Numbered from the stretch's first letter, positions 42,543-54,630 are shown. The stretch: 64,000 nt of DNA from Paramyrothecium sp. XJ0827 (GCA_020881915.1 JAJFPB010000011.1:186001-250000), one strand, 5' to 3'. Notes: generated by a model from the sequence alone, not told the origin. Numbers and translations are program-made.

Positions 42543-43033
42543 ATGAAGACCACGGCCTTTCTCGCGCAGACACTGCTTCTGAGCATGGGACTTGTCGGCA
42601 ATGTCGACGCACGTGATTGCTTCCGAACCGGAGAATCAATGCCCTTAGCGACGGCCAAGTTCCACGCCGAACGGGCTTGCCGAGGCTACGATGGCAAAAG
42701 AGGCGCGTTTCAGGGCGTCTTCGGGCCAGGTGAAAAGAAGACCGCCTGTATTAGCGTTCCAGAGCAAGGCAGGCATCTTCGATTGGAAGTTACGAACCAG
42801 AACCAGGGAGCATCATTTGATCTGAATGATGGTGACTGCTATGCGGAGTTTGTGAGCCTCATCGACGGCTGCCACATTGCACCAGGCCCTTTGAATGGCC
42901 ACCCGCCCAACCATACAAAGGGAGGAAAGAACGGCAACGCTGGATGGTTCTTTCGGTAAGGACACAAGTTGACGTATATTGTCATTTGCTAACTCTGTAC
43001 AGATTCGATCCTAACAAGGGCACCAGCTGCTAA
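42543..43033 (+). CDS. small secreted cysteine-rich protein 2 (paralog of 40748-41238)
   Basis: Exons 42543-42955 and 43003-43033, with a 47-bp intron (GTAAGGAC...TTTGCTAACTCTGTACAG) at the same codon as in paralog 1. The product is 147 residues with a signal peptide (MKTTAFLAQTLLLSMGLVGN, cleavage near VDA-R). The six mature cysteines are conserved at 26, 46, 69, 99, 110 and 147. A reading without the intron ends nine codons early and loses C147. Roughly three quarters of residues agree between the paralogs; differences cluster near residues 111-133. One NHT sequon (123-125) is present here. The two genes are divergently arranged around an inverted repeat. Role unknown; a candidate effector or defence protein. 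Confidence 0.85.
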
Positions 43034-43380
43034 GCTGTTCCGTCAGCCTAGCCATCACGCATCGAGACTCTCGGAGGCAGGCTTCAGTTATACGACAGAC
43101 TTCCGATGCTACAAATGTCGTTATTCTTTTTCTTGAGGCTATGACTCAGTAACCTAGCGGAGGTCGATTAGTACTAGATGTGTTTCAATGGATCCCTGAT
43201 TTTCGTTTTGTAGCCCACCACGAGTGATTCGCTTCCTGATGTTTTAACCCGATTGTGTAATATTATCCAATGAAAAGGGTCCAATCAACTACTCATTCAG
43301 CCTCCAAGGCGAATTGCGCTCGAAAATCATTTGTTCATCGTAAGAGCCACCTTCATCCGTTACCACTGCTGCATCACTAG

Positions 43381-44993
43381 CAGGGTTGAAAGCCACTCCA
43401 CTCAATCCACTCGCTGCTCGAGTGGAGTGGGTAGATCATAATCCACTGAATACCTCAGTATAGTGGATCCACTGGAAGCCGTCGTGGATTAGGGTGGATT
43501 AGGGTGGATTGGGTGGATTGGCAAGTGCCTCTATTCACGATGGTGAAGCTATTCTCGAAGGCTTTGCCCACCTAAGCGCCCAGTTTCAACTTCCAGAAGC
43601 TCCAAGTGAGCCTATCTCCAACTGGCTTCCATCTCGTCTTGAGCGCTCGCCGCCTGAGTTAGCCACTGTGTTGCCCACCCTTCAAGCTGCTGATCTGACA
43701 TCTGACCCAATTCGACGTTGACTTTTTCTTCTTGTACCGAGATAAAGACGGGATCCAAATCGTGAATAATACCCGCCCTCAGCCATGAACGCAATACCTG
43801 GCACATCCCGATAATCTGGGCTTCAAGTTGGTGGCGCAGAGGGTTCACCATCCGGCCTGATGCTGAGAAGAGTCGCTCACATTCTGCAGACATGGGTTGT
43901 ATTGTGAGAAAATCAAGCGCCATTCGCGATAAGTTTGAATACTTGAATCCCTTTTCGTGCCAGTAAGCGAGAGGATCGTCGATTGAGCCATCGCCGCTTT
44001 CGCAGTGCGTAACCCAATGGAGGTATTCGTCCTCGCCTGGCGTGAGGCCATCGTGACCTGCTTCTGGCGCTATGTAGCGGTTTCGTTGAAGGTATTCCTG
44101 GAATGGATTGTCTGAAGTCTTCTGCTTCTTAGGAACTGGCTCAACGGCTGATAGGCTCTCTCCGGGCAAAGTGGCCTCCCGATACTCAAAACGCCACACG
44201 TCGTGAACAATTCTTTTCGCCTCGTCAATCCACTCGGGGTGGTCATTCCAGTTGCGTTCAAACCATTTCCACCGGTATGCTGGATGGAGCGCCAGTCCAG
44301 CATAGTAGATGGGCGTCTCGCTCAATATCTCGTAGTACTCATTCAGCTTCTGCCAGCCCAAATTGATGTTGATCCTGAAGTGTTCAGGATCAGGGAAGTC
44401 CTTAGCGATATCCTTGAAGCGTTCAAGCTGCTCAAGAAGGAATTCAAATCCTTGAATCACGTCCCAAATATTGCCATAAGACCCAGTCCACCCACGCTTC
44501 CGCTTGCGGATCTGGGCCGTCGCCTTCGAGCATTTTGACCGTAGCTTCATAGTAGCTTAGGATCTGCGCAAATATTTCGACCACCTCCCAGTCCTTGTCG
44601 GATAGCTGGTTTTCTGGCTGGCAAATAAAAGGCAACACGAGTGACTTCTTAGGACCGCCCTTTTTGGTCTTGTTTTGCTGTTCGAACTCGATTCGATAGT
44701 GGGCAATTAATCGCTCGATATAGTCGCGAAGCAGTAGGGCTCGTCGTATCATATACAATTGCGACAACCATCTGGTATCGTTGTCCAAAATAACATCCAA
44801 CGGCTTTCTGGCGTTGAGTTTGGGGTCAGACGACTTGGCGAAGGCTTCATGTTGGATGCTGCGCAGCATGTTTGTCAACAAGTCCGATCTGTGGATAGCC
44901 ACCACGAGATTATGCAACTTGCCTGCTGGTCCCTTCTTGCGCCAAATCAAGTGTTCTGCTTCAGTAACAGGCTCTGCCCCTGATATCCGCCGC
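43381..44993 (-). mobile_element. hAT transposon (element 3), 5'-truncated
   Basis: The left end begins CAGGGTTGAAAGCCACTCCA at 43381, followed by CCACTCCACT / GTGGAGTGG and GGATTAGGGTGGATT motifs to about 43520. The transposase on the minus strand is cut at 44993 where element 4 begins. The missing N-terminal half is not found on the far side of element 4, so no second end or duplication can be paired. Confidence 0.82.
43612..44993 (-). pseudogene. hAT transposase (element 3), C-terminal half
   Basis: It starts in the middle of the catalytic domain (EAEHLIWRKKGPAGKLHNLV at about 44960) and continues through DNDTRWLSQLYMIRRALLLR near 44790 and SDKDWEVVEIFAQILSYYEA. After a frame change near 44500 it runs through NLGWQKLNEYYEILSETPIY near 44360 to the dimerisation domain near 43900 (MSAECERLFSASGRMVNPLR). 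The first half with the BED finger and first catalytic Asp is absent. Confidence 0.83.
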
Positions 44994-47891
44994 CAGGGTA
45001 GGGAATCAATCCATCCACGTCAATATCCGGCTTCGTGGATTGAATTGACGGCTTACTCAGCAGAGTGCTCATGGATTGATGTCCACGAGGCTATCTGTGG
45101 ATTGATGTCCATAATATTGAACTCGTGGAACACCCTTGTCACATTCACTCGGATTTCCTAATCGGGTAATTCATGAACCAATCGCCGAAACTTCTATTGC
45201 CTTATTCCTGGTGCTTCTCCAAACAAGCCCGTCCAACAGCCTCCTCTAACGCTGTATCGTCAAGCAGTATGCTATCAGCATCTTCGATTATCCCTGCGCG
45301 TAACCAAGATCGCAGCGTTTGGATTAGTCCAATGGTCCCAGCGTCTAAGCGGTTTCGGAGGGGCGTGACCATCAACCCAGTCGCGGAGAACAGTCTCTCG
45401 CACTCTGAGCTCATCGCCGGCACTGTCATGACGTCGAGAGCCATTCGAGATAGCCTCGGGTACTCAAACCTCTTGAGTATCCAATATTCAACAGGGTCGA
45501 CGACGTCCCTGTCGCTTCCCAGACACATTGGCTTGCCACCGGACGTATTCATCCGCTTGACCAGCGAAGGGCTGACTTTGACGGTATCTGTTACGATACC
45601 GATCAAAGGATGACAACGTCGTCTTTCGCCTCTTTACAACCGGGCCTTCGGGAGACGTGACAGTGATTTGTAGGTCTCTGTATTCTGTCTCCCAAAGATG
45701 TTGCACGATATCCTTAGCTTCATCGATCCAGCCCGGGTGCTGTTGACCCCAAACCTCGTCGAAGTAGTCCCATCGTAGGCTAGGGTGTAAGGCAGCCGCG
45801 GCGTAGTATACTGGTGAATCCCTCAAAGTATTGTAGTATTTATCGAGCTTCTTCCAGCCAAGGTTGATATTGAAAACAAATTGCTCCGGCTCGGGATGCC
45901 TCTCGACATGCGATTTTGCGTCCTCAAGCTTCCCAAGTAGGAATTCGAAGGCCTCCAGGACATCGCTCATAGAGCCAAAGGTTTCCCTAACTCCAGACGA
46001 TCGATATCGCGACTGTCCGTCTCCCTGAAGCACTTGTACAACCACGTGAAAGTCGGAGAGGATCTCATCAAACGTCCTCAGCACCGCCCAATCGTTCTCG
46101 TTGAGGAAGCTGGACTCCTCGAGGCAAGGGGGAACTTCCGTCCTGTCTCACCTTTTCGAGCATCTCGGAGTAGTCTCTTGGCTTTGGCGATGAATTCTTC
46201 GTAGAAGGGCTGCAGGCGAAGCATTCGTTTTATCATATAGTACTGGGATAACCATCTAGTATCGTTATCAAGGACAACGTCAACTGGCTGTTGCTTTCCA
46301 ACTTGAGGATCATCAGACGCTGCAAATGAGTCTTGCTGCAGTTGACGAAGTAACTGAGTCAGCAAATCGGAGCGATGGACCCAAACGACAAAGTTATGTG
46401 CTTTTCCGACAGGGCCTTTCCGCATCCACTCGTCATGGGTTGCTCTCGCCAAAGGCTCCCCCTTGACGAGAGATGTCTCAAACGCATCAACATCCTTTCC
46501 AAAGAGAAGGGATTTAAAACAAGATTAAGGATGTGTCCTATGCATCGAACACGTCGTCGCACCGGATCGAATTTCAGCTCTTCTGCTATCTCTGCCATGG
46601 CAGTTTCATTGTTTGCTGCATTATCGAGAGTGAAGTAACCGACCTTGTCCTCGATGCCAAACGACCTGATGATCTCAAGGATCTCGGCCGCAATGTTCTC
46701 TCCGGTATGCCGTTCTACTAGCTCTGGAATACCGAGCACGACTTTTTGGAGCTGATTCTCGTTGTCCCTGAAGACGGCCGTCACGCCATATAGCGCGTGA
46801 CGATTCCTGGTCCTTGCGCCGTCAAAGGCAATGTGGATCTGACCCGGCGACCTGTTCAAGACCTCTTGCACCGTGCTATGATACCGGTCGAATTGTTGAA
46901 CCGCCAGTCTGTGCACGGTCTTCGCCGTAATGTGCGCGCTCGTAACCTTGATCGCTGGATTGAGGTATTCGAAAATCTGTTGCAATCGAGGGTGTTCAGC
47001 CTGCTTAAACGATTGCGCTTTCGACTATCCAGTTGACAATGAGCTTCTGAAACTCTCCTCGATCGAAGCGTTTGATCAAGCTATTGGCCAGTGCTTGATC
47101 CTTTGGATCGGAACGTTTGAGGCCCATGAAGTCCGAAATAGAAGCAAGCACCCTCTTGCCTCCTTTCTTCTGTGACGGTGTTGATCGTCGTCCTGATGGA
47201 TCCCAGTAGCCGTGAGCTTTCCAGAGGTGGAGTTCAGCGTTTTGGGTACCTTTGGATTCGTATGACTGCGGTGTGGGGGTATTCTGGCGCACACATGGCA
47301 TACAGATCCATCGTCGGGATGTTTTGGACTGAATCTCAACCCCGTAATTCCATACCCATGACAGAGTATCTTTGTTGCGCTCGGCCAGCGTGAATTCCTT
47401 CCAGACGCGGAAGATCCTCCGCTCCTCATCACTTGTCGGTGCCCAAGTAGAAGGTTGGAGGACTTCCGGGGTCCGGATCTAGAGCAGGCTGAGGACCTCG
47501 GCATGCCGCTCGTTGTTGGTCGGTAGTTTAGGGTCAAGAGGTAAGTCCGCCATCTCGAAATTCAAGGTTCACCAACCGTACGAATCGAGTAAATGGAGGA
47601 ACCTTCGCGTTCGGGCATTATAGCGCGTCACGACGTGTCGAAACGCGCCGGAGGTATTGCCTGATTAGATGTGTTAGTGTTTGGGTTGAAATACGTAGTA
47701 AATATTAACGAAATATATCAAGACATTCCACCCCTGACTAGCGTCCACGTCAATCCACATCTCAATCCACGAGCCCCCATCAGTGGATGGATGGATTACA
47801 TAACAACAGGTCTCGTGGATTGACGTGGACGTGGATTGAAGTCAACATATTGATCAATACCGTGGAAGTCGTGGATTGATTCCCTACCCTG
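44994..47891 (-). mobile_element. hAT transposon (element 4)
   Basis: Inverted ends CAGGGTAGGGAATCAATCCA are identical at 44994-45013 and, complemented, 47872-47891. Both ends are packed with CAATCCACG/CGTGGATTG motifs (45010-45125, 47740-47885). The flanking 8-mers (TCCGCCGC left, CCTTCATG right) do not match, and the flanks belong to different genes (hAT 3 on the left, a HET gene on the right). A rearrangement rather than simple insertion is therefore likely. Confidence 0.9.
45202..47577 (-). pseudogene. hAT transposase (element 4), several frameshifts
   Basis: The BED-type finger is spread over two frames (ICMPCVRQNTPTPQSYESKG and a distal HLWKAHGYW near 47300-47220). The catalytic part runs QIHIAFDGARTRNRHALYGV near 46840, YFTLDNAANNETAM near 46640, RVRCIGHILNLV near 46550, and DNDTRWLSQYYMIKRMLRLQ near 46270. 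The central helical part is NLGWKKLDKYYNTLRDSPVY near 45870. The dimerisation domain is near 45410 (MSSECERLFSATGLMVTPLR). Frame changes lie near 47240, 46990, 46480, 46080 and 45600. Inactive. Confidence 0.83.
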
Positions 47892-47892
47892 C

Positions 47893-49997
47893 CTTCATGT
47901 CAATAAGGTCTTGATTTTGTGGCAGTCAATCGGACAATGCGATTTGTGCGCTGCTCTGTGGCAGTCGCTACCATACTACAACCGAAGCTTTAAATTCTCC
48001 GAATGGTCTCATTCATATTGGCGGCAGCCTTACATCGGTCCCTACGAGAATATGAGACTGAAGGCCCAGTTTCCGCCGAGCCCAGATGCCCACGACAGGC
48101 GGGCTTGTAAGCTAACGGCGATCTATGACGGCCCGAACGGACAGGAACGTGTTGTACTTAAGGGTTTGAGCGTGTTCACTAGACCTGGTAAATATGGAGC
48201 TTTAATTTCGTCCCAAGCCACTGACTGTCTGATATGAGACCTGGGTTAGACTAACATCCCCCCGAAGGCGATCCGGCGGAGAGAGTAGGCTTTCTTCCGG
48301 TGAATCGATTGCTCCAGAACACAAAGTCTGAGGAGACATTCGAGTTTCTCCGTTCTTGCCTCCAAGACTGCTCTGACAATCATTGTTGCTCTGAGCGGCC
48401 ATTCCACGGCGATGGGTTCACTGTCACACAGAAGACTGGCTTAATCGTCGAAAAGCCCTTCATCTCGCCAGGTAGGCTCATCGATGTCAGGCCTGGCCGC
48501 TGCAGGTCCGCAGCGAGCCCGAGTGAGAAGGACTGCGTACGTCTCGTGGATCTACATGGTCCCTGTCCGGAATATATGACCCTCAGCCACTGCTGGGGCA
48601 AACGAGGCCTCAAGCGAAAAGACAAGACATTGCGAAGGTCTTTGCGTCATCGGCAGCAATCCATTGCGGTCAAGACACTTTGCGCCAATTTCCAGCACGC
48701 CATCGAGATCACCAGGAGACTGGGCATCAGTCACCTGTGGATTGACGCACTCTGCATCATTCAGGATTCTGCCTCCGATTGGGACGCAGAGTCGGTGAAG
48801 ATGGGAGACATATACCAGAACTCCCACCTCACCATATCGGCGAACGTAGCCGGCGACAGCTCTGGTGGCTGCTTCAACCACAAGAGCACGACCCGTGACA
48901 GCCGTGCGGATTATACCGAGTGTTACCGAAAAATAGAGATATCACATAATGGCAGCAATGGCCAAGGCTCGACTCTCATCTTCTTGTGGGATGTGCCAGA
49001 GACCCAGCGAGTTCTGACTTGGCCGGCAGACGAGCCTGAACATCTGCATGACGGGCCCTCGGTGTCTCGTGGCTGGATCTTCCAGGAGCGTCTTTTGCCC
49101 CCCCGGACGGCACATTTCACCCGCAATCAGGTCCTCTGGGAATGCAGAAAAATGTATAGATTCGAGGACCTATTCCCGCTTCATCGTTCACTGCGGCCGA
49201 GGGCTGGTTTTCTTCTCCGAAATGGCGACCTTTCTGCCGACGTGGGGAAAGGTTGGCGCGACATGTTGTCTTCGGACTATACGCTTCGCCTCTTCACCAA
49301 TCCCCAGGATCGGCTAGTTGCCATTGCGGGTGTTGCCAGGATGTGGGAGTCTGCCTTCAATGACGCCTACATCGCCGGCCTCTGGCGATCTCATTTGGCT
49401 TTGGGCCTTACTTGGGCTATAGATCCGACCGTTCCGCCTCCGAGCAAAGGCAGATACGGAGCTCCATGGGTACGCTATCCCACCTGGACATGGAGCTCCG
49501 GGGATAGACGGATACAGTGGCCGGTAGACTCGGAGACTCAGGGTCCATCGAAGAGCATGTTCCAAGCCGACCCGCGCTTCATGTTCAAGGCCGAGAACCT
49601 GCTTTATCGCAACCAAAAAGCTCGGAACCTCTACAATGTAGATGGGGGCTCCATCCATCTGCAGGCGCCGGTGACGGACCTGGAATTTGTCATGCACAAG
49701 TACAACGGCGTGAAAGTACGGGCTAGAGTGAAGGGTTTCACGGTGTATCTCCACATGGACACCAGGTACCGCGCCGTTGCGTCGCAGCTTCCGAAAACCT
49801 TCCCTGTCCTGGTCCTGGGGCACATGACTGTGCGTGGTACCATTGGATCCACTTCGACGTATCTGCTTATGCTGCGGGCTCGAAGCGCGCCTCCCGAGGC
49901 ATACGAGAGGATTGGCTTGGCAGAGGTCACCAAGGCGGGAGGGAATCGGGTAGACTTTATTCGTGATATTCCGACGCGGGAGATACACCTCTATTAA
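47893..49997 (+). pseudogene. HET-domain (heterokaryon incompatibility) protein, 5' end lost
   Basis: Exon 1 runs from the hAT 4 boundary (47892) to 48187 and includes QCDLCAALWQSLPYY; the intron is 48188-48267 (GTAAATATGG...GACTAACATC...GAAG); exon 2 is 48268-49997. The HET domain spans roughly residues 92-260 of the 565-residue reading that begins at 48300: YMTLSHCWGKRG, HLWIDALCIIQDSASDWDAE, MGDIYQNSHLTISAN, and SRGWIFQERLLPPRTAHFTR. These are the three classical HET blocks; such proteins trigger cell death on non-self fusion in ascomycetes. No ATG begins exon 1: the open frame runs straight into the transposon end, and the usual first 40-50 residues are missing. The rest is open to the stop at 49997. 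Confidence 0.8.
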
Positions 49998-52900
49998 TCC
50001 GGACGTAACTCATGCAAATATGATAAGAGCACGGTAAAAATGCCTCAGTGACCTGGTATATCATACAGACTGACTTGACGCGGTTCTAGAATTGCCAATT
50101 CGACTAAGTAGGAGACTTGAAGACTGTACACCTCTACAATCTAACCTTTATTTTAAGTTCCGTAATCCCACGTCATCTAATGGAATGCCAAGCCAAAATT
50201 TAGAACACGCATCCGCCACCCCAACCTTCTGGTTTGACGGCACTGTTCATCTTTTGCCACCAGCACTCGCTACAAATCATCCAGGCAACTACGACAAGCA
50301 GTCGATCGTCCGATTGATTAGCCGCAGGAGCATGAGACTAACTCTGGGATCTACCAAACAAATGTCGCAGTCATAAAATGTCGTAGTCATAGAAGACGCC
50401 ACGAATTTGTCAACCAGGCAATGTTTAATCTTCCCAATTCGTAGTGAAGTTATTATGATTCTGGACGTTTTCATCGATATCTCACCTATTAAGGATTGGA
50501 CCCTGACGAATATTTTGGGCATATCTGGGGTTGCGCAGTTTCCTTGTGCTACCCGAAATGATTTCTTGGCGCTCGATCTTGGCTTTGGAAGCAGTGATAG
50601 AACTTATGTAGCTGAGCCTCGGGCGCGGAGCTTCAGCTTTTGGATCTTGTTCATGCCTAGGGAGATCCCTTCAAGTAAGCAGGACGGAAGCCTGCTTGGT
50701 ATATAAAGCAACCCTTTCAATCTGCATGCCGTCATTTGTGAACTTCTCCGTGCTAGGTTTAATGATTCGATTCTCTCTCAAGTGTTTCTGATCGATGTAG
50801 AGTGTTCATCTAGGCGTTTACTGATAATCTCCATAATATTTTTCATTTTGGCCTACACCGCGCTTTATACTATACTGCACCCTATCTAAGAAGTTCTTTA
50901 GGGTCAGCGTGTATTGGCTCAAAAAGATGAGAGACGATGGGTGTACTGTGTGCGTCTTCCTCTTTCAAATAAAGCTGCAGAACTGACCTTGTCATGAAGT
51001 CTGTAATGTCGCGCAGGGATCCTCATTTATCCGAGTAAAGTAGTCGAATGAAATCGATAGCCGCTTAGGTGGCAAATGTCTTTCTAATTAATGATTCAAA
51101 GCCACTGGCTTAGTGCACCGTAACCGATAATGTCATGAGTTGATACTAAACGACACGTTGGGGAAGTGATATGTCTCTAAGCGAAGCATAAGAAGATGCT
51201 TGAAGAAAAAGAGCCATGTGCTCGAGCGAACCAACATCGAATGCAAACTTTGATTCGTGTCCCGAAGGCAAGCCAAGATTCTCGACGGAAGGGAACTGCT
51301 GTGGAAGTTTTTCTGCAGGTGTTTGCAATGAAAGACTACAAATTCCATTGTTTCGCATGAACAGGAACGTCTCAAGGCCAATTGCACAATGATTCATTGC
51401 TTGTAGAACCAGCCATAGGAGCGTTGCTTCAATCTAAGATTTGCGATCGTAGCAGGCGCACGGTTCGCGATCGATGATACCCAGTGCTCCGAATTCACAA
51501 AGGGCGCGTGTGTCTATTGATGCAGCTTTCCAGGAACACCCCAATCCGACCGAACTCTTTTGACACCTCTTGGATATGTTGTGATAAATATGTGTAGCCT
51601 TTGACGACTTTATTCGCAGCTTTGGATTCGAATCTGGGAAACTAGATTGGTGCGGCCTTGCTGCACCAGTGTTTCTTGACAGATTGGGCCTTTGCTACAT
51701 CTTCCACCTCGAGGCTGGATAGAATGTCGATCATCAATTCTTATGCCACGGCCAGTTGCGCAACATGTTTTTCTTTTCACAATATGTCAATCCTCTGACA
51801 AGCGCCCCGTGGTCTTAATGGTTTTGGTTATTTGCAGACCACCCGAGTCAAGACGAGGCAAGCCCTTGGCCGGTCGCGTCAAGAGAGGAGGGTTACATTC
51901 AGCCAAAGCCTATGAATATGCGCGTAACGAACTGTGGCAGCAGGTTTGATTGGCGATCGAGAGACTTCTAACCGAGCAAAACCAAGATTTGACCCAACTC
52001 TGCCTCGTGTTCCCACTAAGGGGGCGGAGGCTCCAACAAGCAGCGCCCGGGAGCCTACAAGATGCTAACTAGAGGACCAGAACAGTGGCTATTGGAGGAG
52101 TAACCATAAACACTTCTACTGCGTTGCCTGACGGCCGCATCCCCATAGTTAAGCTCGATAGCATGTGTAGAAGGCGAGGCCTTGCAAGAAGCGCTGGGTG
52201 CTACCTACCGAAGCAGGAGTTCTAAGATGCTTTAGCTCAGCACCTCACGTGCCCCTATGGGGGGCCTGAGCGGCCTTCAGGCCGCTTGGACGGGAAATAC
52301 ATCATCATCATCATCATATTTGATGTGGGAGAGAAGGAAGAGATGAAGATGAGCGTTGTTAAAGGGATTCTTCCAGTCTGAATGTTAGGGCCTGGATTGC
52401 TCTAGCCTTCTCGTTCTTCACAGGCATTCTAATACAGCTCGTGACGTAGAGTGCAATGCCTGGGTACAGCATGCAACCAACCTCCCAATCCATAGCAGCT
52501 AGCAGGCGCGAGAAGCAGAAATTAAGTCCATGCTATCCATTTCCACCATCGCATTCCTAAAGATATTTTGGGCCAGGAACGCCCAACAATGGGGGGTTTT
52601 TCACATGGGATATTTAGGGAGCATTCCATACGATGAACAGTGGGTGGATGTTGCAAGATGAATTCGGAACTACAAGAAATCGAACACATGAAAAAGTGAG
52701 ACACAACGTGACTAGAACACGAGACTCTGGTCCTCAAAGTAGGAGTGCAACCTTCATTTTAGTGTCCATTAGTAATATTCAGCCCGTCTTTGGTGGACGG
52801 ATTGAATTTGCCAGGAACGCAAGGAGAGAATACCCCGCCATGACTTCCACCAGATAATGGTGAAAGCGAACATCCATTTCATCCGCTTGTTGACGACGGA

Positions 52901-53178
52901 AGATGCTCTATTATTTGGAGAAACAGTATAGTCAATATAAAACTGCTCCAATAGGATCTTGTATTCGACCAAGGTATTTCTGAATTGACGCCGAAGGTCG
53001 TTGGCCGTGGATAAATTGGTATTACACTTCAGCCATTACTCTCGAAGTTCTCAAACCCTGCATAGATTTGCTTAAGATAATCGCACTATCTTTCGCTGAG
53101 CAGCCAATCGTGTCTACATTTGAGCTACAGTAATAATCTCTCTCTTGTGTACTGCGTCATAATTTGCTCCATGGTTAG
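49998..53178. other. geneless stretch of 3.2 kb
   Basis: No supported gene. Short frames at 50407-50706 (+), 51146-51397 (-) and 51692-51949 (+) lack domains and do not extend across plausible introns. CAT/TCA simple repeats occur at 52301-52317. A perfect-looking palindrome GCGGCCTTCAGGCCGC lies at 52271-52286. The stretch after 52900 is A/T-rich. Confidence 0.5.
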
Positions 53179-54630
53179 CTATGCTGAGTATTGATCTGGA
53201 ACTGTGCTCTTTGCAACGGATGCATATGAAGTTTTGGGACTTTGCCGCCTCTTTAGGACAACTTGTGCCTTCTCTAGCACCTTTGGCCCCGATCCTTGTT
53301 GATGCCTATCTTTCACTAGAGCGCCAAACAATGAATAAGCAATCTGATTCGATGCTTCCTTATTCTTCCCTTCCTCGACAGTGATGGGTTCTGCCAGCAT
53401 CTCGTAGGCACTCATAAGACAAACGTTTCGTTCTGTGGGTGGTGCAATGCACCTGTAACTTTCCTGGGATCTTCGCATAATCATTGCAAGCTCCCATGCC
53501 TCGTCGCACATTACTTGAATTTGATTTTGAAGTTCAGTCTTCTCAGTAGCTCCCACTTGAGGGGCAATCATAGGCGCAAATACGGCAAAAAGACTAGGCG
53601 CGGCTTTTTTATCCCTCGGCGACGGACCAATAAGCTCGGACACGCAATTAATTGTGGCAAGCTTCCAATCGCTGATCAATTTGTTGTCGACTAAGAGGAT
53701 TAACCTGTGGCCTCACTTTGTGTAGATAACGAGAGATAGGAAACTTACCATGATTGAAATCGAATATCGTCTCAATATAGGCCAACCCTGCTTCTATAGC
53801 GCAGTTGTATGTTGGGTTAGGGTTCTCGTATACAGGCTCATATTGGGAGAAGACTTTGCTGTCAATAATGCAATAGAGAAGCCAGTTGAAGATGTACGAC
53901 ATCATCTTGTTCTTGCGGTCTTTGGCAGCTATATGGCCCCAAAACTTTGGGTCTGATGAGTCCAGATCATAAGCGGAAGAGTTCGATATCGCCCGGGCTC
54001 GTTGACGAATGGACAAGAACTTCTCCTTGATCTCGTGATCGCTTACTCTGCTGGTACTGGTCTTCTCTAACAGGATGGCACGTAGCATGGCCTCCTTCTC
54101 TCTGGTTGTCAACAATTGTTCGTAAGCTTCGGAAAGCTTTTTTTCGTTCCCTGCCAATTTCTCGGTCAAAAACTTGTTTTGCCGCAACATCTCATCCAAC
54201 TGGTTATAAGAATTTCGAAGCTCCTTGTCCTTACGCACAAGATTATCGGTCAAGTCTTTGTTGGATCCAGTCGCTTCGTCAAGTTTAGTGCTGTAGTCCT
54301 TAGCACCTCTCTGGATTTGTTCACCGTTTGCTTGCTGGATAGACCTGAAACCCTTCCACCTCTGTTAGTACATCGGCGGATAGTAAAGAATTGATGTCTT
54401 ACGCTTGGCTCCGTATCTGCACGTAGTCCTAATCCATTGCTAATGATCTGGCGAACCTTTCCAACAGATCCTAATATCGTTTGTACCATGGTAACGGTTG
54501 TGTTGAGATCACGATCTACTAGTTGCATGTCGAAATTATCTTGAGGAGCGTCTTGAGGAATGGCGTTCCTAGAAAGTTTTCCAAGAGCTGAGGTCTCGGA
54601 TGTTGTGGTATCCTCTTGTACAAAACCCAT
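53179..54630 (-). CDS. coiled-coil protein, unknown function, divergent from Hsp70-like gene
   Basis: About 450 residues in three or more exons. The start is MGFVQEDTTTSETSALGKLS at 54630. An intron with donor GTAAGACATC lies near 54400; its acceptor is unclear. A long coiled coil spans 54260-54050 (LVRKDKELRNSYNQLDEMLR ... TREKEAMLRAILLEK). Then comes a helical region with SIRQRARAISNSSAYDLDSS and FWGHIAAKDRK. A second intron (GTAAGTTTCC...GGTTAATCCTCTTAG) near 53750-53690 joins IETIFDFNH to VDNKLISDWKLATINC. The C-terminal part ends SYASVAKSTVPDQYSA at 53182. No known domain is recognised. Only 403 bp separate its start from the Hsp70-like start on the other strand, so shared regulation is plausible. 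Confidence 0.65.

Noticed and set aside
43488..43520. TTAGGG-like phrases (GGATTAGGGTGGATTAGGG) suggesting interstitial telomere
   Set aside because: The true unit is about 11 bp (GGTGGATTAGG) and is part of the GTGGATT/CCACTCC motif array inside the hAT 3 end.
50407..50706. 99-codon plus-strand frame
   Set aside because: No recognisable motif, no continuation through introns; length is expected by chance at this base composition.
52301..52317. CAT/ATC repeats as a possible structured array or CRISPR-like element
   Set aside because: Simple trinucleotide repeat with no spacers; the organism is a fungus, where CRISPR arrays are not expected.
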